Positions 51,501 to 59,727 of a DNA stretch of 64,000 nt are shown one piece after another (position 1 is the first letter of the stretch; every line of letters starts with the position of its first letter). The notes beneath the pieces were generated by a model. That model made no database searches. It was given only the letters and a program-made list of their open reading frames with translations, and was not told where the DNA came from. Source of the DNA: Superficieibacter sp. HKU1 (GTDB taxonomy: Bacteria; Pseudomonadota; Gammaproteobacteria; Enterobacterales; Enterobacteriaceae). The stretch is taken from assembly GCF_029319185.1 (NCBI RefSeq), contig NZ_CP119754.1, positions 744,001 through 808,000 of the forward strand, given 5' to 3'. Made by a program: the position numbers and the translations under genes.

Positions 51501-54500
51501 CCGTACGTGATTTCTCCTGCAGGGCTGAACATTGATGCGGCGTCGTATAAATTCGTGAAGCTGCGGATTATCCGGACCGGGAAACCGGTCTGGGCAGGCC
51601 AGTTACGCTGGGCCGGTATCGCCGGGCAGTTTGCCGACGCCAGGATGATGACGCTGCCGGAACCAGCATTTGACGCTGGCGGCGTGGCGACTATCGATTT
51701 CAGCGATATCAAATGGAATGCGCTGGCGAACGTGGTGCAGTTCCGGCTGGACCTGAGTAACGCCCAGACGGCCAGTGACTATTTTCTGATTGACTGGATA
51801 GCTGTGGGCCGCCCGGCACCGGGTGCCAGCACCGCGGCGCTTCAGGATGAAGCGACAGCGCGTATCGCGGCAGACTCAGCAGAAGCCACGGCACGCAGCA
51901 CCCTGGCGGCGCAGTTGCGCGGCGGTACCGACGGCACGGATCCGTCGAAACTGACCAGCGGCTTAATTTTTAATGAGCGACAGGTCCGCATCTCTTCGGA
52001 GAAGGCCATCGCCGAAGATGTTGTCGCGCTGGAGGCCGATTTCAACGACAACAAGACCGTAGTCCAGCAGTCGCTGAAAACGCTAACGGATGCCCAGACC
52101 AGCCAGGGCAAGACGATCACAAACATCAGCGCATCGCTGAAATATGCAAACATTGATGCGGACAACATGCTGACCAACGGATCGTTTGAGTCTGATTTTG
52201 ATTTCTGGGACAAACGCGATTATCCGCAGGCTCAGAGCATCATTAACGGCGGAGCGTACAGCGGCGATAAATTGCTTCGCTTTGCTGCTAATGCGAATAT
52301 TTCACAGCTAACCCAGAAAAATATTCTGCTGCTGAAAGGGAGGACTTACCGCCTGTCAGCCGTCTTTAAGTTCTCCTCTGATGCCACCGGAGGTGCAGAC
52401 AACACAAAGATATCCTTAAGGGACAATAACAACGACAACCTGTTGCGAGCCGTGGCATTCCTTGACTCATCAGGTAAAGGGCCGGTTGTATGGACAGAAA
52501 AAAGCCTGGAATATACGGTCAGCGGTGCTGATATAACAGTATGCGTTGCGGTGTCATCCTATCTTTCAGCAGGCACCATGGATGTCGATTTTGTGCGGAT
52601 AATGGATATCACCGACGCCAAAGCCATCGAAACGAAAGCCGACGCTGGCGCTGTATCCACGCTGGACGGCAAAGTGAAAGCCATCGGCGATACCGTGGAC
52701 GCGCAGGGTACCGCCCTGACGCAGGTGAAAGCCAGTATCGGGCGCCGTACTGTTTTCCGGGCGGTTTCGGTCGGCAGTGGCGGCACCGGTGGCATCAGCG
52801 CCGCGGGTATTTTCCGTGAAGACGGGACGAAAGTAGCCACACCGGCGCGGTCGTACATGCTGTCAGTCTTCAGGACCAATGCGGACGGCTCCACGTCGTT
52901 CACCTCTACTAATTTCGATGTTTATTCTGGGTCTGTTGCTGCTCAGGCATTCAAGGATGCAGTAGCGGCACTGGCTAACGGGACGTATGTTGCAGTTACG
53001 ACATGGGACGAGCCAAACAGCAACAAGGCCCTAATCTATGACGCGATTGAAAGTCTTGGCGGCAGTCGTGAAGCCATGGCGCAGATGGTATCGCGCAGTG
53101 CGTACATCCTGCTGGGCTGCAAGGGGATCGGCAAAGGAAGCGGTCAGGAGTTGGTCAGCCCGGTTGGCGGCTCAGCCGACGCGCGCGTATTTGCTGCAAT
53201 TGAGTTCATCAACGGGACGATGGTTGGTCTGGGCGCTGGCGCATCGGCGATTGCCAATGCTAACGCATCAGCCACGAGCGTGCTTGACGCTAAGGTGACG
53301 CAGAACGGGAAGGATATCAGTGCGCAGGCCGATGCGATTACCCAGCTGAAAACGGATGTGGGCGGTAAGGCGAGCCAGCAGGCACTGAGCGTGCTCAGCC
53401 AGCGTGTCACTAATACCGAGGGTGACATTGAAAGCCAGCAGAATGCAATTACCGGGCTGAATAACAGCCTCAAAAATAAAGCTGACGCCAGTGCAGTTTC
53501 GGAGTTGACGACTACGGTCAAAGGACAGGGCGAGCGGATTGACACCATCGACCTGAAAACAACCCGCATCGACCTGACCGCGCTGGATCAGAACATGTAT
53601 TACCCGGTAACGATGCAGATCCCGTCAAACGGAATATCTAAGGGGCCGACACGCATCCGCGTGGCCCGCCCACTGGATAAGTCATACGGTATCAAACAGG
53701 CTGACGGCACGTATAAAAACCCTGACTGGGCTTTACATGCCAATGGGTTCAATGCGTCGATGGAATGGTCGGTGATCGGTAGCGGCTGGGGCGCTAACGA
53801 TATTGAACGGAATATTTATGAGTATCAGTACCGTCCTAACTGGATCACTGGCGGCGTTGCGCCTGTGGTGAACGTCGGTCAGATGCTTAACTCTTCAACC
53901 GAGTATATCTACCTTCGCGGCGGTTCTCAGTACGACGTGTCAACGCCGTTTAATGTGACACCGGTCCTGCGAACCGGGGCTTACACTCTGTCCAGCCAGA
54001 CCGTCAACCTGATCTCGGTTGGCGGAGTGTCGGTTGTTGTACCCAGCACTATCCGCCAGGACACGGTATCAAACGCCACGGCGACGACAGCGCTTAAGTC
54101 AGAGCTGAAGGAATTCAGTACAAATACGGCAACCGCTATCACGCAGTTAAAAACCACCGCTAAGGAGCAGGGCGACACGCTGACGTCTCAGGCTGAAAGT
54201 ATAGAAGGGCTGAATACCAGCCTGGGTGAAAAGGCTGAAGCGAAGGCGCTTAATGACACTATTGCGAAGGTAACGCAGCAGGGCAAGGATATTACCGCCA
54301 CGACCAAATCTGTCAGTGACCTGAAAACGCGTGTGGAGGGCGCGGAATCGGGTCTGGCTCAGACATTCGAATCCATCGCCCAGGCAGGTTTCGCGCAGTT
54401 CCGCGGCTTCTACGAGCAGCGTGCCGAAATTGTCAGTAATGACACGAAAATCAGCGCGTCCATTAACGAAGTGAACGTCACCATTGCAAACGAGACCGGC

Positions 54501-55439
54501 GCGCTGGCGCAGCAGATGAACACTCTGCAGGCGAGCGTCGGGGAGAATGCCGCCGCTATTCAGGTGACATCCTCTGCGCTGGCCGATGTGTCCGGCAAAC
54601 TGTCGGCGCAGTGGGGCGTTAAAGTGCAGGTAGATGCACAGGGGCGCTCATACGTTGCCGGTATGCAGCTGGGTATTGACGGCAATGGGTCATCTCAGTT
54701 TTTGATTGATGCTGACACGTTCGGAATTTATAACCCGAATGCTGCCGGTGGTCGGGTGCTGGCGTTCGCGGTGAGTGGTGCGACCGCTTATCTTCGGGCG
54801 GCGATGATTCAGGATTTAAGCATCGATTTCGGCAAAATCAGTGACACGCTGTGCTCCACAAACTTTGTTCCGGGACAGCAGGGGTGGAACCTGCCAAAGA
54901 ACGGCAATGCTGAACTGAACAATGTCACCATTCGCGGTACGGTTTATGCGAATGCCGGGGAAATGAATAATATCCTCATCAAAGAGACCTGCACCGTTCA
55001 GGGCCGCATTGAAGCCAACGACGGCTGGTTTAAGGGAACCGTTTATGCGGAGAAGCTGGAAGGGGATGTCGTTAAGTCGTTCACTATAGGCATAAACGGC
55101 ACCGCTAAAATCGAAGCCGCGCCCTATCCGCGCCGGATCGTTGCGATAAGCGCACCCATGATGGCGGCCACCGCCACCAGGATTGAAAACAGTACGGTTA
55201 CTTACCTGTATGGTCAGGCGCATATGACCCTGCAACTTTTTGCGGGTGACGGAGGGACCGCCAATATTTTTGATAAACATATCGCCGCCAGCAACTCAAA
55301 CCAGACCGTTTTTGACGTTGCAGAAGGAACCTGGCTACTCAATCCAGGTGTCTACTACGAGGTAACTTATCGCGCCAGCGGTGGCGTGGGGCCGTCTGGC
55401 TTCCCTCAGAATTACACCTTTCTGGTAGTGAAAAACTGA
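48537..55439 (+). CDS. J: Host-specificity tail tip protein J, oversized
   Basis: 2300 residues, twice the 1132 of lambda J. The first about 600 residues match the J core (KGGGSKQRTPVEQPDDLQSI, CDVYIQDRNDAYTVIRDFAA). Fibronectin III-like modules follow at about 620-800 (VSVETMRATWEPAANAIAYE). A helical repeat stretch at 843-903 (ALTKEASDRAAAISKETTAR) comes next. Two lectin-like segments occur at about 953-1088 and 1211-1355. More coiled coils follow, then a DUF1983-type end at about 2014-2155 (VDAQGRSYVAGMQLGIDGNG). The C-terminal regions probably determine the receptor. Confidence 0.94.
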   Translation: MANQIKGRKGGGSKQRTPVEQPDDLQSIAKAKILLALGEGEFEGGLDGKSIFLDGTPLINSDGSENFSGVRWEFRPGTQAQTYIQGMPGTVNEINVGSEISSDTAWTHTFNNTQLSAVRLRLKWPSIFRQQNNGDLVGNVINYAVDLQTDGGTWQTVLNTSVSGKTTSGYERSHRIDLPRASRGWTVRIRKITADAHSAKIGDTMTLQSYTEVIDAKLRYPNTALLYIEFDSSQFNGNIPQVSCEPKMRVMRVPDNYDPLTRNYSGTWTGGFKWAWTDNPAWIFYDLVVTERFGLGNRLTAENIDKWVLYQVAQYCDQLVPDGKGGDGTEPRYKCDVYIQDRNDAYTVIRDFAAIFRGMTYWGGDKIVALADMPRDIDFSYTRANVIDGLFTYSSSTAKTRYTNALVSYSDPQNGYSDAMEPVFEQALVARYGFNQLEMTAIGCTRQSEANRKGRWGIMTNNKDRVVTFSVGLDGNIPQPGYIIAVADEMLSGKVTGGRISAVNGRVITLDRKADAKAGDRLILNLPSGASQTRTIQDISGRIVTVTTAFSEIPQAECVWVVESDELYAQQYRVVSVSDNNDGTFTIAAASHDPDKYARIDTGAIIDPRPISVIPPGNQAAPENILIDSYSVVNQGVSVETMRATWEPAANAIAYEAQWRRNEGNWVNVPRSATTSFEVPAIYAGRYLVRVRAINAAEISSGWGYSPEQTLTGKVGSPSAPVGLSTQGIIFGVVLNWNFPAGTEDTLKTEIQYSAAASGENPLLLADVPYPQKTYQQLGLKFGVTFWYRARLVDKTGNQSDWTGWVSGMPADNVADYIDNMDEAIRDTDTYKELDKSIQDNQTAIAKEVTDRAAALTKEASDRAAAISKETTARTQALTKEASDRTAAIADEATTRAQQDQKVAADAANGLLNEQLTREAAISETNLIIQNKTDSLAQSIAQVAAGSGTQFDSLKIWHFNSASVEGWTGNGAPAVVDNCLRPANHATDPYVISPAGLNIDAASYKFVKLRIIRTGKPVWAGQLRWAGIAGQFADARMMTLPEPAFDAGGVATIDFSDIKWNALANVVQFRLDLSNAQTASDYFLIDWIAVGRPAPGASTAALQDEATARIAADSAEATARSTLAAQLRGGTDGTDPSKLTSGLIFNERQVRISSEKAIAEDVVALEADFNDNKTVVQQSLKTLTDAQTSQGKTITNISASLKYANIDADNMLTNGSFESDFDFWDKRDYPQAQSIINGGAYSGDKLLRFAANANISQLTQKNILLLKGRTYRLSAVFKFSSDATGGADNTKISLRDNNNDNLLRAVAFLDSSGKGPVVWTEKSLEYTVSGADITVCVAVSSYLSAGTMDVDFVRIMDITDAKAIETKADAGAVSTLDGKVKAIGDTVDAQGTALTQVKASIGRRTVFRAVSVGSGGTGGISAAGIFREDGTKVATPARSYMLSVFRTNADGSTSFTSTNFDVYSGSVAAQAFKDAVAALANGTYVAVTTWDEPNSNKALIYDAIESLGGSREAMAQMVSRSAYILLGCKGIGKGSGQELVSPVGGSADARVFAAIEFINGTMVGLGAGASAIANANASATSVLDAKVTQNGKDISAQADAITQLKTDVGGKASQQALSVLSQRVTNTEGDIESQQNAITGLNNSLKNKADASAVSELTTTVKGQGERIDTIDLKTTRIDLTALDQNMYYPVTMQIPSNGISKGPTRIRVARPLDKSYGIKQADGTYKNPDWALHANGFNASMEWSVIGSGWGANDIERNIYEYQYRPNWITGGVAPVVNVGQMLNSSTEYIYLRGGSQYDVSTPFNVTPVLRTGAYTLSSQTVNLISVGGVSVVVPSTIRQDTVSNATATTALKSELKEFSTNTATAITQLKTTAKEQGDTLTSQAESIEGLNTSLGEKAEAKALNDTIAKVTQQGKDITATTKSVSDLKTRVEGAESGLAQTFESIAQAGFAQFRGFYEQRAEIVSNDTKISASINEVNVTIANETGALAQQMNTLQASVGENAAAIQVTSSALADVSGKLSAQWGVKVQVDAQGRSYVAGMQLGIDGNGSSQFLIDADTFGIYNPNAAGGRVLAFAVSGATAYLRAAMIQDLSIDFGKISDTLCSTNFVPGQQGWNLPKNGNAELNNVTIRGTVYANAGEMNNILIKETCTVQGRIEANDGWFKGTVYAEKLEGDVVKSFTIGINGTAKIEAAPYPRRIVAISAPMMAATATRIENSTVTYLYGQAHMTLQLFAGDGGTANIFDKHIAASNSNQTVFDVAEGTWLLNPGVYYEVTYRASGGVGPSGFPQNYTFLVVKN

Positions 55440-55470
55440 TAAATATTTCAGCTAAATAAAACCATTCAAC

Positions 55471-55497
55471 GGGAGGCTTTTGCCTCCCTTTTTTTGA
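55471..55497 (+). terminator. Terminator between J and tail fibre
   Basis: GGGAGGC-TTTT-GCCTCCC followed by seven T. Confidence 0.88.
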
Positions 55498-55506
55498 GGA
55501 ATAAAA

Positions 55507-56640
55507 ATGGCAACTATTTCCGATGAACTGGCAGCAGGGCTGACAAAAATTCTTCAGCTTGCCCAGCTCGACATTCAGAATCAGGACAAAATGTTTAATG
55601 GCAGCGGCGACGTGACATTGACCCGCGCTGACGGTTCCACGTTTTTGGCGGCAACGTGGGCCAAAATGATGGCCGCAACTGTCGGGACCATTAAGCAAAA
55701 TGGTAATCTTGGGACCCGGCTGCTTAACGAAGTTGACGGCAGGAACGAAGGGTTCTGGATTCAGCCTGCTTCAGCCAATGCGACCGCGGCGCGAAATTAC
55801 CCTGAATACGTCGCAGGTAACCTTCTGGTTATGCAGAACGCTGCAAACGGCCTCGCTGGATGCACTCAGCTATATTTCCCCTTTAACAACCAAAATGTAT
55901 GGGTCAGGACTGGCAACGCAAACGCCAGCGGGATCGCATCATGGACCGCCTGGCAAAAACTGGCTTATACAAATGACCCGGAGTTTACCGGAAAAGTTGT
56001 AATGCCCAGCGCGGTGCATCTAAGAAAAGATAAGGTGATCCTGAAAGCCGGTGATGATAATACTTTTATTCTCACCGTTGGCGGTAATGTTGATGTGTGT
56101 TCGTGGGGCGGCAATGGTCTGTTCCTGCCTCAAACTTTAGACTGCGTCCGTGGTTTCAAATCGCATATGGGAATTGGTAGTGCTTCAGGGGCTAACAATT
56201 ACTGCTTTGGCTGGGATGGGTCGCGTATGGTCCTCTACGTTGACAATACGGCTGTAGGGTCTCTGAACACCACGTCAACGTCAGATCGAGGGCTAAAGAA
56301 AGACATTGAGTATACACCGCTGGATGACAGACTGGTGGCGCTGGAGGAGGTGATGCGCTGGGCTACGGCGACATTTAAAATGAGGGCCAGAGGTGACGTT
56401 ATCCCAGAGTCGCCTGAAATGCTGGGCTTTATCGCCAACGATCTGAAAGCCGTCAGCCCGGAGTGTGTTTCGGGTCAGGGGCTGGAGGAGGGCGACGAAC
56501 CGGACCCGTTAAAAGCCTACACCCTTGAACCGATCGCAATGATGGCAAAAATGACGTTAGCGATGCAGGCAATGGAGGACCAGATAACTGACCTGCAAAA
56601 TACGGTTAACGATTTGAAAGCTCAGATAGTTTCTCAGTAA
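55507..56640 (+). CDS. Tail fibre with S74 self-cleaving chaperone domain
   Basis: 377 residues. The N-terminal half forms a fibre (GFWIQPASANATAARNYPEY). Near residue 258 the Peptidase_S74 start TSTSDRGLKKDIEYTPLDDR shows the Ser and Lys needed for autocleavage after trimer folding; the final part is a coiled-coil chaperone (AMEDQITDLQNTVNDLKAQI). Side tail fibre role likely. Confidence 0.9.
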   Translation: MATISDELAAGLTKILQLAQLDIQNQDKMFNGSGDVTLTRADGSTFLAATWAKMMAATVGTIKQNGNLGTRLLNEVDGRNEGFWIQPASANATAARNYPEYVAGNLLVMQNAANGLAGCTQLYFPFNNQNVWVRTGNANASGIASWTAWQKLAYTNDPEFTGKVVMPSAVHLRKDKVILKAGDDNTFILTVGGNVDVCSWGGNGLFLPQTLDCVRGFKSHMGIGSASGANNYCFGWDGSRMVLYVDNTAVGSLNTTSTSDRGLKKDIEYTPLDDRLVALEEVMRWATATFKMRARGDVIPESPEMLGFIANDLKAVSPECVSGQGLEEGDEPDPLKAYTLEPIAMMAKMTLAMQAMEDQITDLQNTVNDLKAQIVSQ

Positions 56641-56713
56641 CCACCCAAGCTTCTGAATGTAGTTTCATTACTGATTGATTGTGGCGCTGCTGAAGCTTTC
56701 TACTTTTGGCAAT

Positions 56714-56744
56714 AAAAACCCGGCGCAGTGGCCGGGCTTCTTCT
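56714..56744. terminator. Bidirectional terminator fibre / parA
   Basis: AAAACCCGGC-GCAGTG-GCCGGGCTTCTT between convergent genes. The T/A runs on both sides suit both strands. Confidence 0.8.
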
Positions 56745-57786
56745 AAAGAAGGCTAGCTAAATATCTAAGCTGCCTCTGATACCTTGTAACAGATTGGTTG
56801 ACCTGAAGTCTTTTTCCTTCGCTGACAGTATGGAATCTACCAACTTTGAGTTGTGAAATTGGTATACTTTCAGCGCCACTTATCTGCCCGCTGGATACAA
56901 AGTCATCGGTAACTACGAAAGCTTTACTTACATCATCATCAGCAAAAAGATTTTTATATTTTTCTGCAATTTTTACAGCTCTCTCTATATACATTTGAGA
57001 AGCCTTGCCCGGGGTGGATGAAAGTCGACTTTTCGAGCCAGCCATTGTCATAACAATTGCTGCCACTTTTGGAGAGGCTAAACCACCCGCGCGCTCGTTC
57101 CACATCTGGAAGTCTTTGTCACGTCTCGACAGCATATCCATTGTTAGGCTTAATGACTCAATTGAATGCTCATCAACCCTTACAGGAATTATTAACGCTT
57201 CAGCGGCGCACCAGGCTAAGTGAGTCCCACCCGCATAAAAAGGACTGGTATCCATCAATAGAACATCACATTTTTTATCCCTTGCTTCTTCATTCATTAT
57301 TGAGTGAAGTGAGGTTAAAAGGGTAGCCACTGCTTTGGGTTCACCGCGAGAAAGAGCTACCTGTAGCTGCTGATACATACTTGAAGGGAAAGCAAATAGC
57401 TCTGGATCACCGGGAATTGCATAGCATGCTTTTCCGCCCTTAAAATCATCTATGTAAGAACTCACTCTATAAGAAATATCTTCGGGTTTTTCGCCGAAGG
57501 CTGGGCCCAACATTTTCGGCGTTAACGCATGAGAAATTGTAACTTTCGGTTCGGCCCCCTTCAGTAACGTTTCAGTGAGGTTGCATTGAGGACAAAGATC
57601 GGCAACTAATACTGATGTATGTCTAGAAATCTCATATGCCAGATTAAAAGACATGGTTGATTTCCCAACACCTCCTCGCAGGTTGGAAACCGCATAACTT
57701 TTAAATCTCGGTCCGCCAGTAGAGATATAACCTTCTTCGACAACCTGCGCATAACGCTTTAAAACATCTTCAACTAATGAAGCCAT
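56743..57786 (-). CDS. Lone ParA/MinD-family ATPase
   Basis: 347 residues. Walker-A-like LRGGVGKSTMSFNLA at 36-50, with Arg where ParA proteins have the signature Lys (KGGxGK[ST]). ADLCPQCNLTETLL is like the DxDPQGNLT motif and DVLLMDTSPFY is Walker B. A partner ParB is not visible. Five 19-bp-spaced repeats lie just upstream. A role in partition, plasmid-like maintenance after excision, or cell interference is possible; none is shown. Confidence 0.88.
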   Translation of the reverse strand: MASLVEDVLKRYAQVVEEGYISTGGPRFKSYAVSNLRGGVGKSTMSFNLAYEISRHTSVLVADLCPQCNLTETLLKGAEPKVTISHALTPKMLGPAFGEKPEDISYRVSSYIDDFKGGKACYAIPGDPELFAFPSSMYQQLQVALSRGEPKAVATLLTSLHSIMNEEARDKKCDVLLMDTSPFYAGGTHLAWCAAEALIIPVRVDEHSIESLSLTMDMLSRRDKDFQMWNERAGGLASPKVAAIVMTMAGSKSRLSSTPGKASQMYIERAVKIAEKYKNLFADDDVSKAFVVTDDFVSSGQISGAESIPISQLKVGRFHTVSEGKRLQVNQSVTRYQRQLRYLASLL

Positions 57787-57850
57787 GATTTACCTCCTGA
57801 AGTGAACAGCAATATTTAACCACCACAAGGCAGCAGGAGCAAGAAAAAAG

Positions 57851-57945
57851 TGCAGGTTTAATAAATTATTGCAGGTTTCTGATAATTTTGCAGGTTTTAT
57901 GATTTCATGCAGGTTCTAAGATACCTTGCAGTTATAAAATCGCTT
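57851..57945 (-). repeat. Five TGCAGGTTT repeats at exact 19-bp spacing
   Basis: Cores start at 57851, 57870, 57889, 57908 and 57927. The first three read TGCAGGTTT, the fourth TGCAGGTTC, the fifth TGCAGTTAT. The ten bases between cores are AT-rich and vary. It lies 64 bases upstream of the parA-like start, so it is a candidate centromere or operator. Confidence 0.85.
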
Positions 57946-58143
57946 CCCTATGGCCTCTGATTATCTCTTGGCTAAACAAACCAACGCTACATCTCTACAT
58001 GAATCGCTTACAGGCAATGACTTCCTTAATCAAAAGGTTAGCTTTGATGTGAAAAGTTCATCATTCATAGCTATCGCTATATTGATCTTCGTCCCTTTTA
58101 AAAATACTGTATGTATACACAGCAATGAAAGAGGATAACAATA
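57946..58143. promoter_or_regulatory. Divergent regulatory region with LexA box
   Basis: No convincing gene between the 19-bp repeats and the LexA-controlled pair. A 62-codon plus-strand frame from 57950 has no ribosome site and covers a promoter, so it is left out. The LexA box is listed separately. Confidence 0.55.
58105..58124 (+). promoter_or_regulatory. LexA box (SOS operator)
   Basis: TACTGTATGTATACACAGCA matches the 20-base E. coli LexA consensus at 17 positions and keeps CTG-N10-CAG. It ends 19 bases before ATG 58144, so the following two genes should be induced by DNA damage. Confidence 0.85.
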
Positions 58144-58383
58144 ATGCCTCGCATATATGAGATTGACAGCGCATTCAGAGCTGCCGTTATGAAAAACCCA
58201 AAAGGATTTTTATGGTTGCGCTCTGACGATTTTATCCGCGAATTGCGGGTGAGAAACTGGCATTTTACGCAAGCGGAAGCAAACAGATGGATAGAACGTT
58301 ACCAGCCTGATTTCGTTGATAAGACGCCTGACTTTAGCGAAAACAGGTTCTGGATCCTGCGTAACATGGGGAGGGTTCATTAA
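58144..58383 (+). CDS. SOS-controlled phage protein, unknown
   Basis: 79 residues (NPKGFLWLRSDDFIRELRVR, AEANRWIERYQPDF). Similar small proteins occur in many lambdoid prophages. AAGAGGATAACA precedes ATG 58144. It shares a TAATG junction with the next gene and lies downstream of a LexA box, so SOS expression is likely. No function is known to me. Confidence 0.78.
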   Translation: MPRIYEIDSAFRAAVMKNPKGFLWLRSDDFIRELRVRNWHFTQAEANRWIERYQPDFVDKTPDFSENRFWILRNMGRVH

Positions 58384-58703
58384 TGGGATTTCCTTCACCG
58401 GCTCAGGATTATACCGAGCGCCGCTTAACACCAGAGACGATTTGCCAGATCGACAATAACAGCCTGGTTATTGAGACATCATCTGGTTATGCCGTCATCA
58501 ACGGTGCGTTACGTTGCCAGCAGCGCAGTACGGTGATGATCCAGTTCCATGGGCATTCAAAGTTCGCAAAGCTGCTGGGCCAGGCATTCATTACCGATGA
58601 TGGAGATGCGATCGAAGGAGAGGCGCTGGACGATGTTAATGTCGTCGGCGTGGTGACGTTCTTCATCAACCGAACCAGAGAGGATGATTGCCCGGTGATG
58701 TAA
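58383..58703 (+). CDS. UmuD'-like protein (HumD class)
   Basis: 106 residues. MGFPSPAQDYTERRL corresponds to the sequence of UmuD straight after its cleavage site (Cys24-Gly25, CGFPSPAADYVEQRI), so it is born as the processed form. The end DDVNVVGVVTFFINRTRED matches UmuD LDVFGVVIHVVKAMR. The catalytic GDSM is replaced by SSGYAV, so no self-cleavage is expected. Phage P1 HumD is the known parallel. It may bind UmuC or RecA to alter SOS mutagenesis or repressor cleavage (inference). Confidence 0.82.
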   Translation: MGFPSPAQDYTERRLTPETICQIDNNSLVIETSSGYAVINGALRCQQRSTVMIQFHGHSKFAKLLGQAFITDDGDAIEGEALDDVNVVGVVTFFINRTREDDCPVM

Positions 58704-58777
58704 GGTTTTTAGCATCTACGCTGGCAGAAATGGCGATGCGAATAATCGCAAATCAGACAACTCTTTGCGTTAACAAA

Positions 58778-58799
58778 AAACCCGGCATTTGCCGGGTTT
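58778..58799. terminator. Bidirectional terminator
   Basis: AAACCCGGC-ATTT-GCCGGGTTT between convergent genes; flanked by A and T runs. Confidence 0.85.
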
Positions 58800-58806
58800 C
58801 TAGTCA

Positions 58807-58923
58807 TTAAGCAGCTTTCTTAACAGGTTTTTTCTTTGCTGCACGTTCGTTGAGGTCATCTATAAGACCACGAAGCCTGTATGAGTTTAAAAGAAGTTTC
58901 TGCAATGATTTGTTCATAGTCAT
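58807..58923 (-). CDS. 38-residue basic peptide
   Basis: MTMNKSLQKLLLNSYRLRGL ... AAKKKPVKKAA. A GCAGGAGC ribosome site precedes ATG 58923. It lies 20 bases downstream of the 125-residue gene on the same strand, giving a two-gene unit. The Lys/Ala tail suggests nucleic-acid or protein binding. Not recognised. Confidence 0.6.
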   Translation of the reverse strand: MTMNKSLQKLLLNSYRLRGLIDDLNERAAKKKPVKKAA

Positions 58924-58943
58924 AATTGCTCCTGCTCGGGTTA

Positions 58944-59321
58944 CTACCAAGTATTGGGTTGAATTCCGTGATTAACAACCTGTTCATGCGCCTCTAAAGA
59001 TTTCTTCAAATCTTTCTGCTGAACAGCCATTAAAAGACTTTCTGCATACATAATGCCTTGTCGGATATTCATCAATCCCACGCTTGCCCCTGCGGCATCA
59101 AGGTCGTGTTTCTCAGTTACCAAGCGCTCAATTTCATGGTTAAGCTCATCGGCACCTGACTTCATTTTAGCCAAAGTATCCTGAAGTTCTTTAAAACTAG
59201 GATTTGTCAGCTCGTAAAGACCCTCCATGCCATGCACTGAAAAGAGAGATCCTAACGACTCCAAAGCATAGACAATTGACTCAATAGCCTTATCATATGC
59301 GTCCTTTTCTTCTTGTAACAT
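58944..59321 (-). CDS. Helical protein at attR, unknown, 125 aa
   Basis: Nearly all helix (ELQDTLAKMKSGADELNHEI, KKSLEAHEQVVNHG). Preceded by AGGATCTACA before ATG 59321. As the last phage gene before attR, and with the 38-residue peptide after it, this is a cargo pair. Immunity, defence or toxin-antitoxin roles are all possible but unsupported. Confidence 0.65.
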   Translation of the reverse strand: MLQEEKDAYDKAIESIVYALESLGSLFSVHGMEGLYELTNPSFKELQDTLAKMKSGADELNHEIERLVTEKHDLDAAGASVGLMNIRQGIMYAESLLMAVQQKDLKKSLEAHEQVVNHGIQPNTW

Positions 59322-59727
59322 TGTAGATCCTGGCTAAGTATGCAGAACAAAAATTGGTCAATCATCATACACTCATGATGGGGACAATCAAGATCAATTT
59401 CAACCTTCTTTAATTTGCAGCAACAAAAAACGCTTACTGTGCCGACAATGAAACATGCATTAACTGGTAATAATTTATACACCCAAAACGAGTGAACATA
59501 GGACATACTTTACGATGAATTTATGCGTTCACGACAATAAGAATAGTTAATCGTCTTATCATCTTCTTTAAAATAAAAGTAACTTTACAAGCTATTCAAA
59601 CAGTTATATCAAACTGAAATCGCAATCTTCAATGAGGTTGTACTATCAACCTTTAAAAGCGCAATGTACAATCAACTCCATAAATTTTAGTTTGTACATA
59701 ATGATGTACATAATGGAAAAGAAAAAT
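59322..59727. promoter_or_regulatory. Phage right end upstream of rebuilt prfC
   Basis: About 400 AT-rich bases, no credible gene. Contains GGTTG-TACTAT-CAACC (59637-59652) and TGTACAT words at 59663-59671, 59692-59699 and 59704-59715, like those beside attL. This DNA must supply the promoter and ribosome site for prfC in the lysogen; AT-rich stretches at 59560-59700 are candidates. Confidence 0.6.

Noticed and set aside
57950..58138. 62-codon plus-strand frame before the LexA-controlled genes
   Set aside because: No ribosome site, and it runs through the LexA box and promoter zone of the next gene.
59252..59506. 84-codon minus-strand frame upstream of the 125-residue gene
   Set aside because: It overlaps the start of a better supported gene, has no ribosome site and covers intergenic AT-rich DNA.
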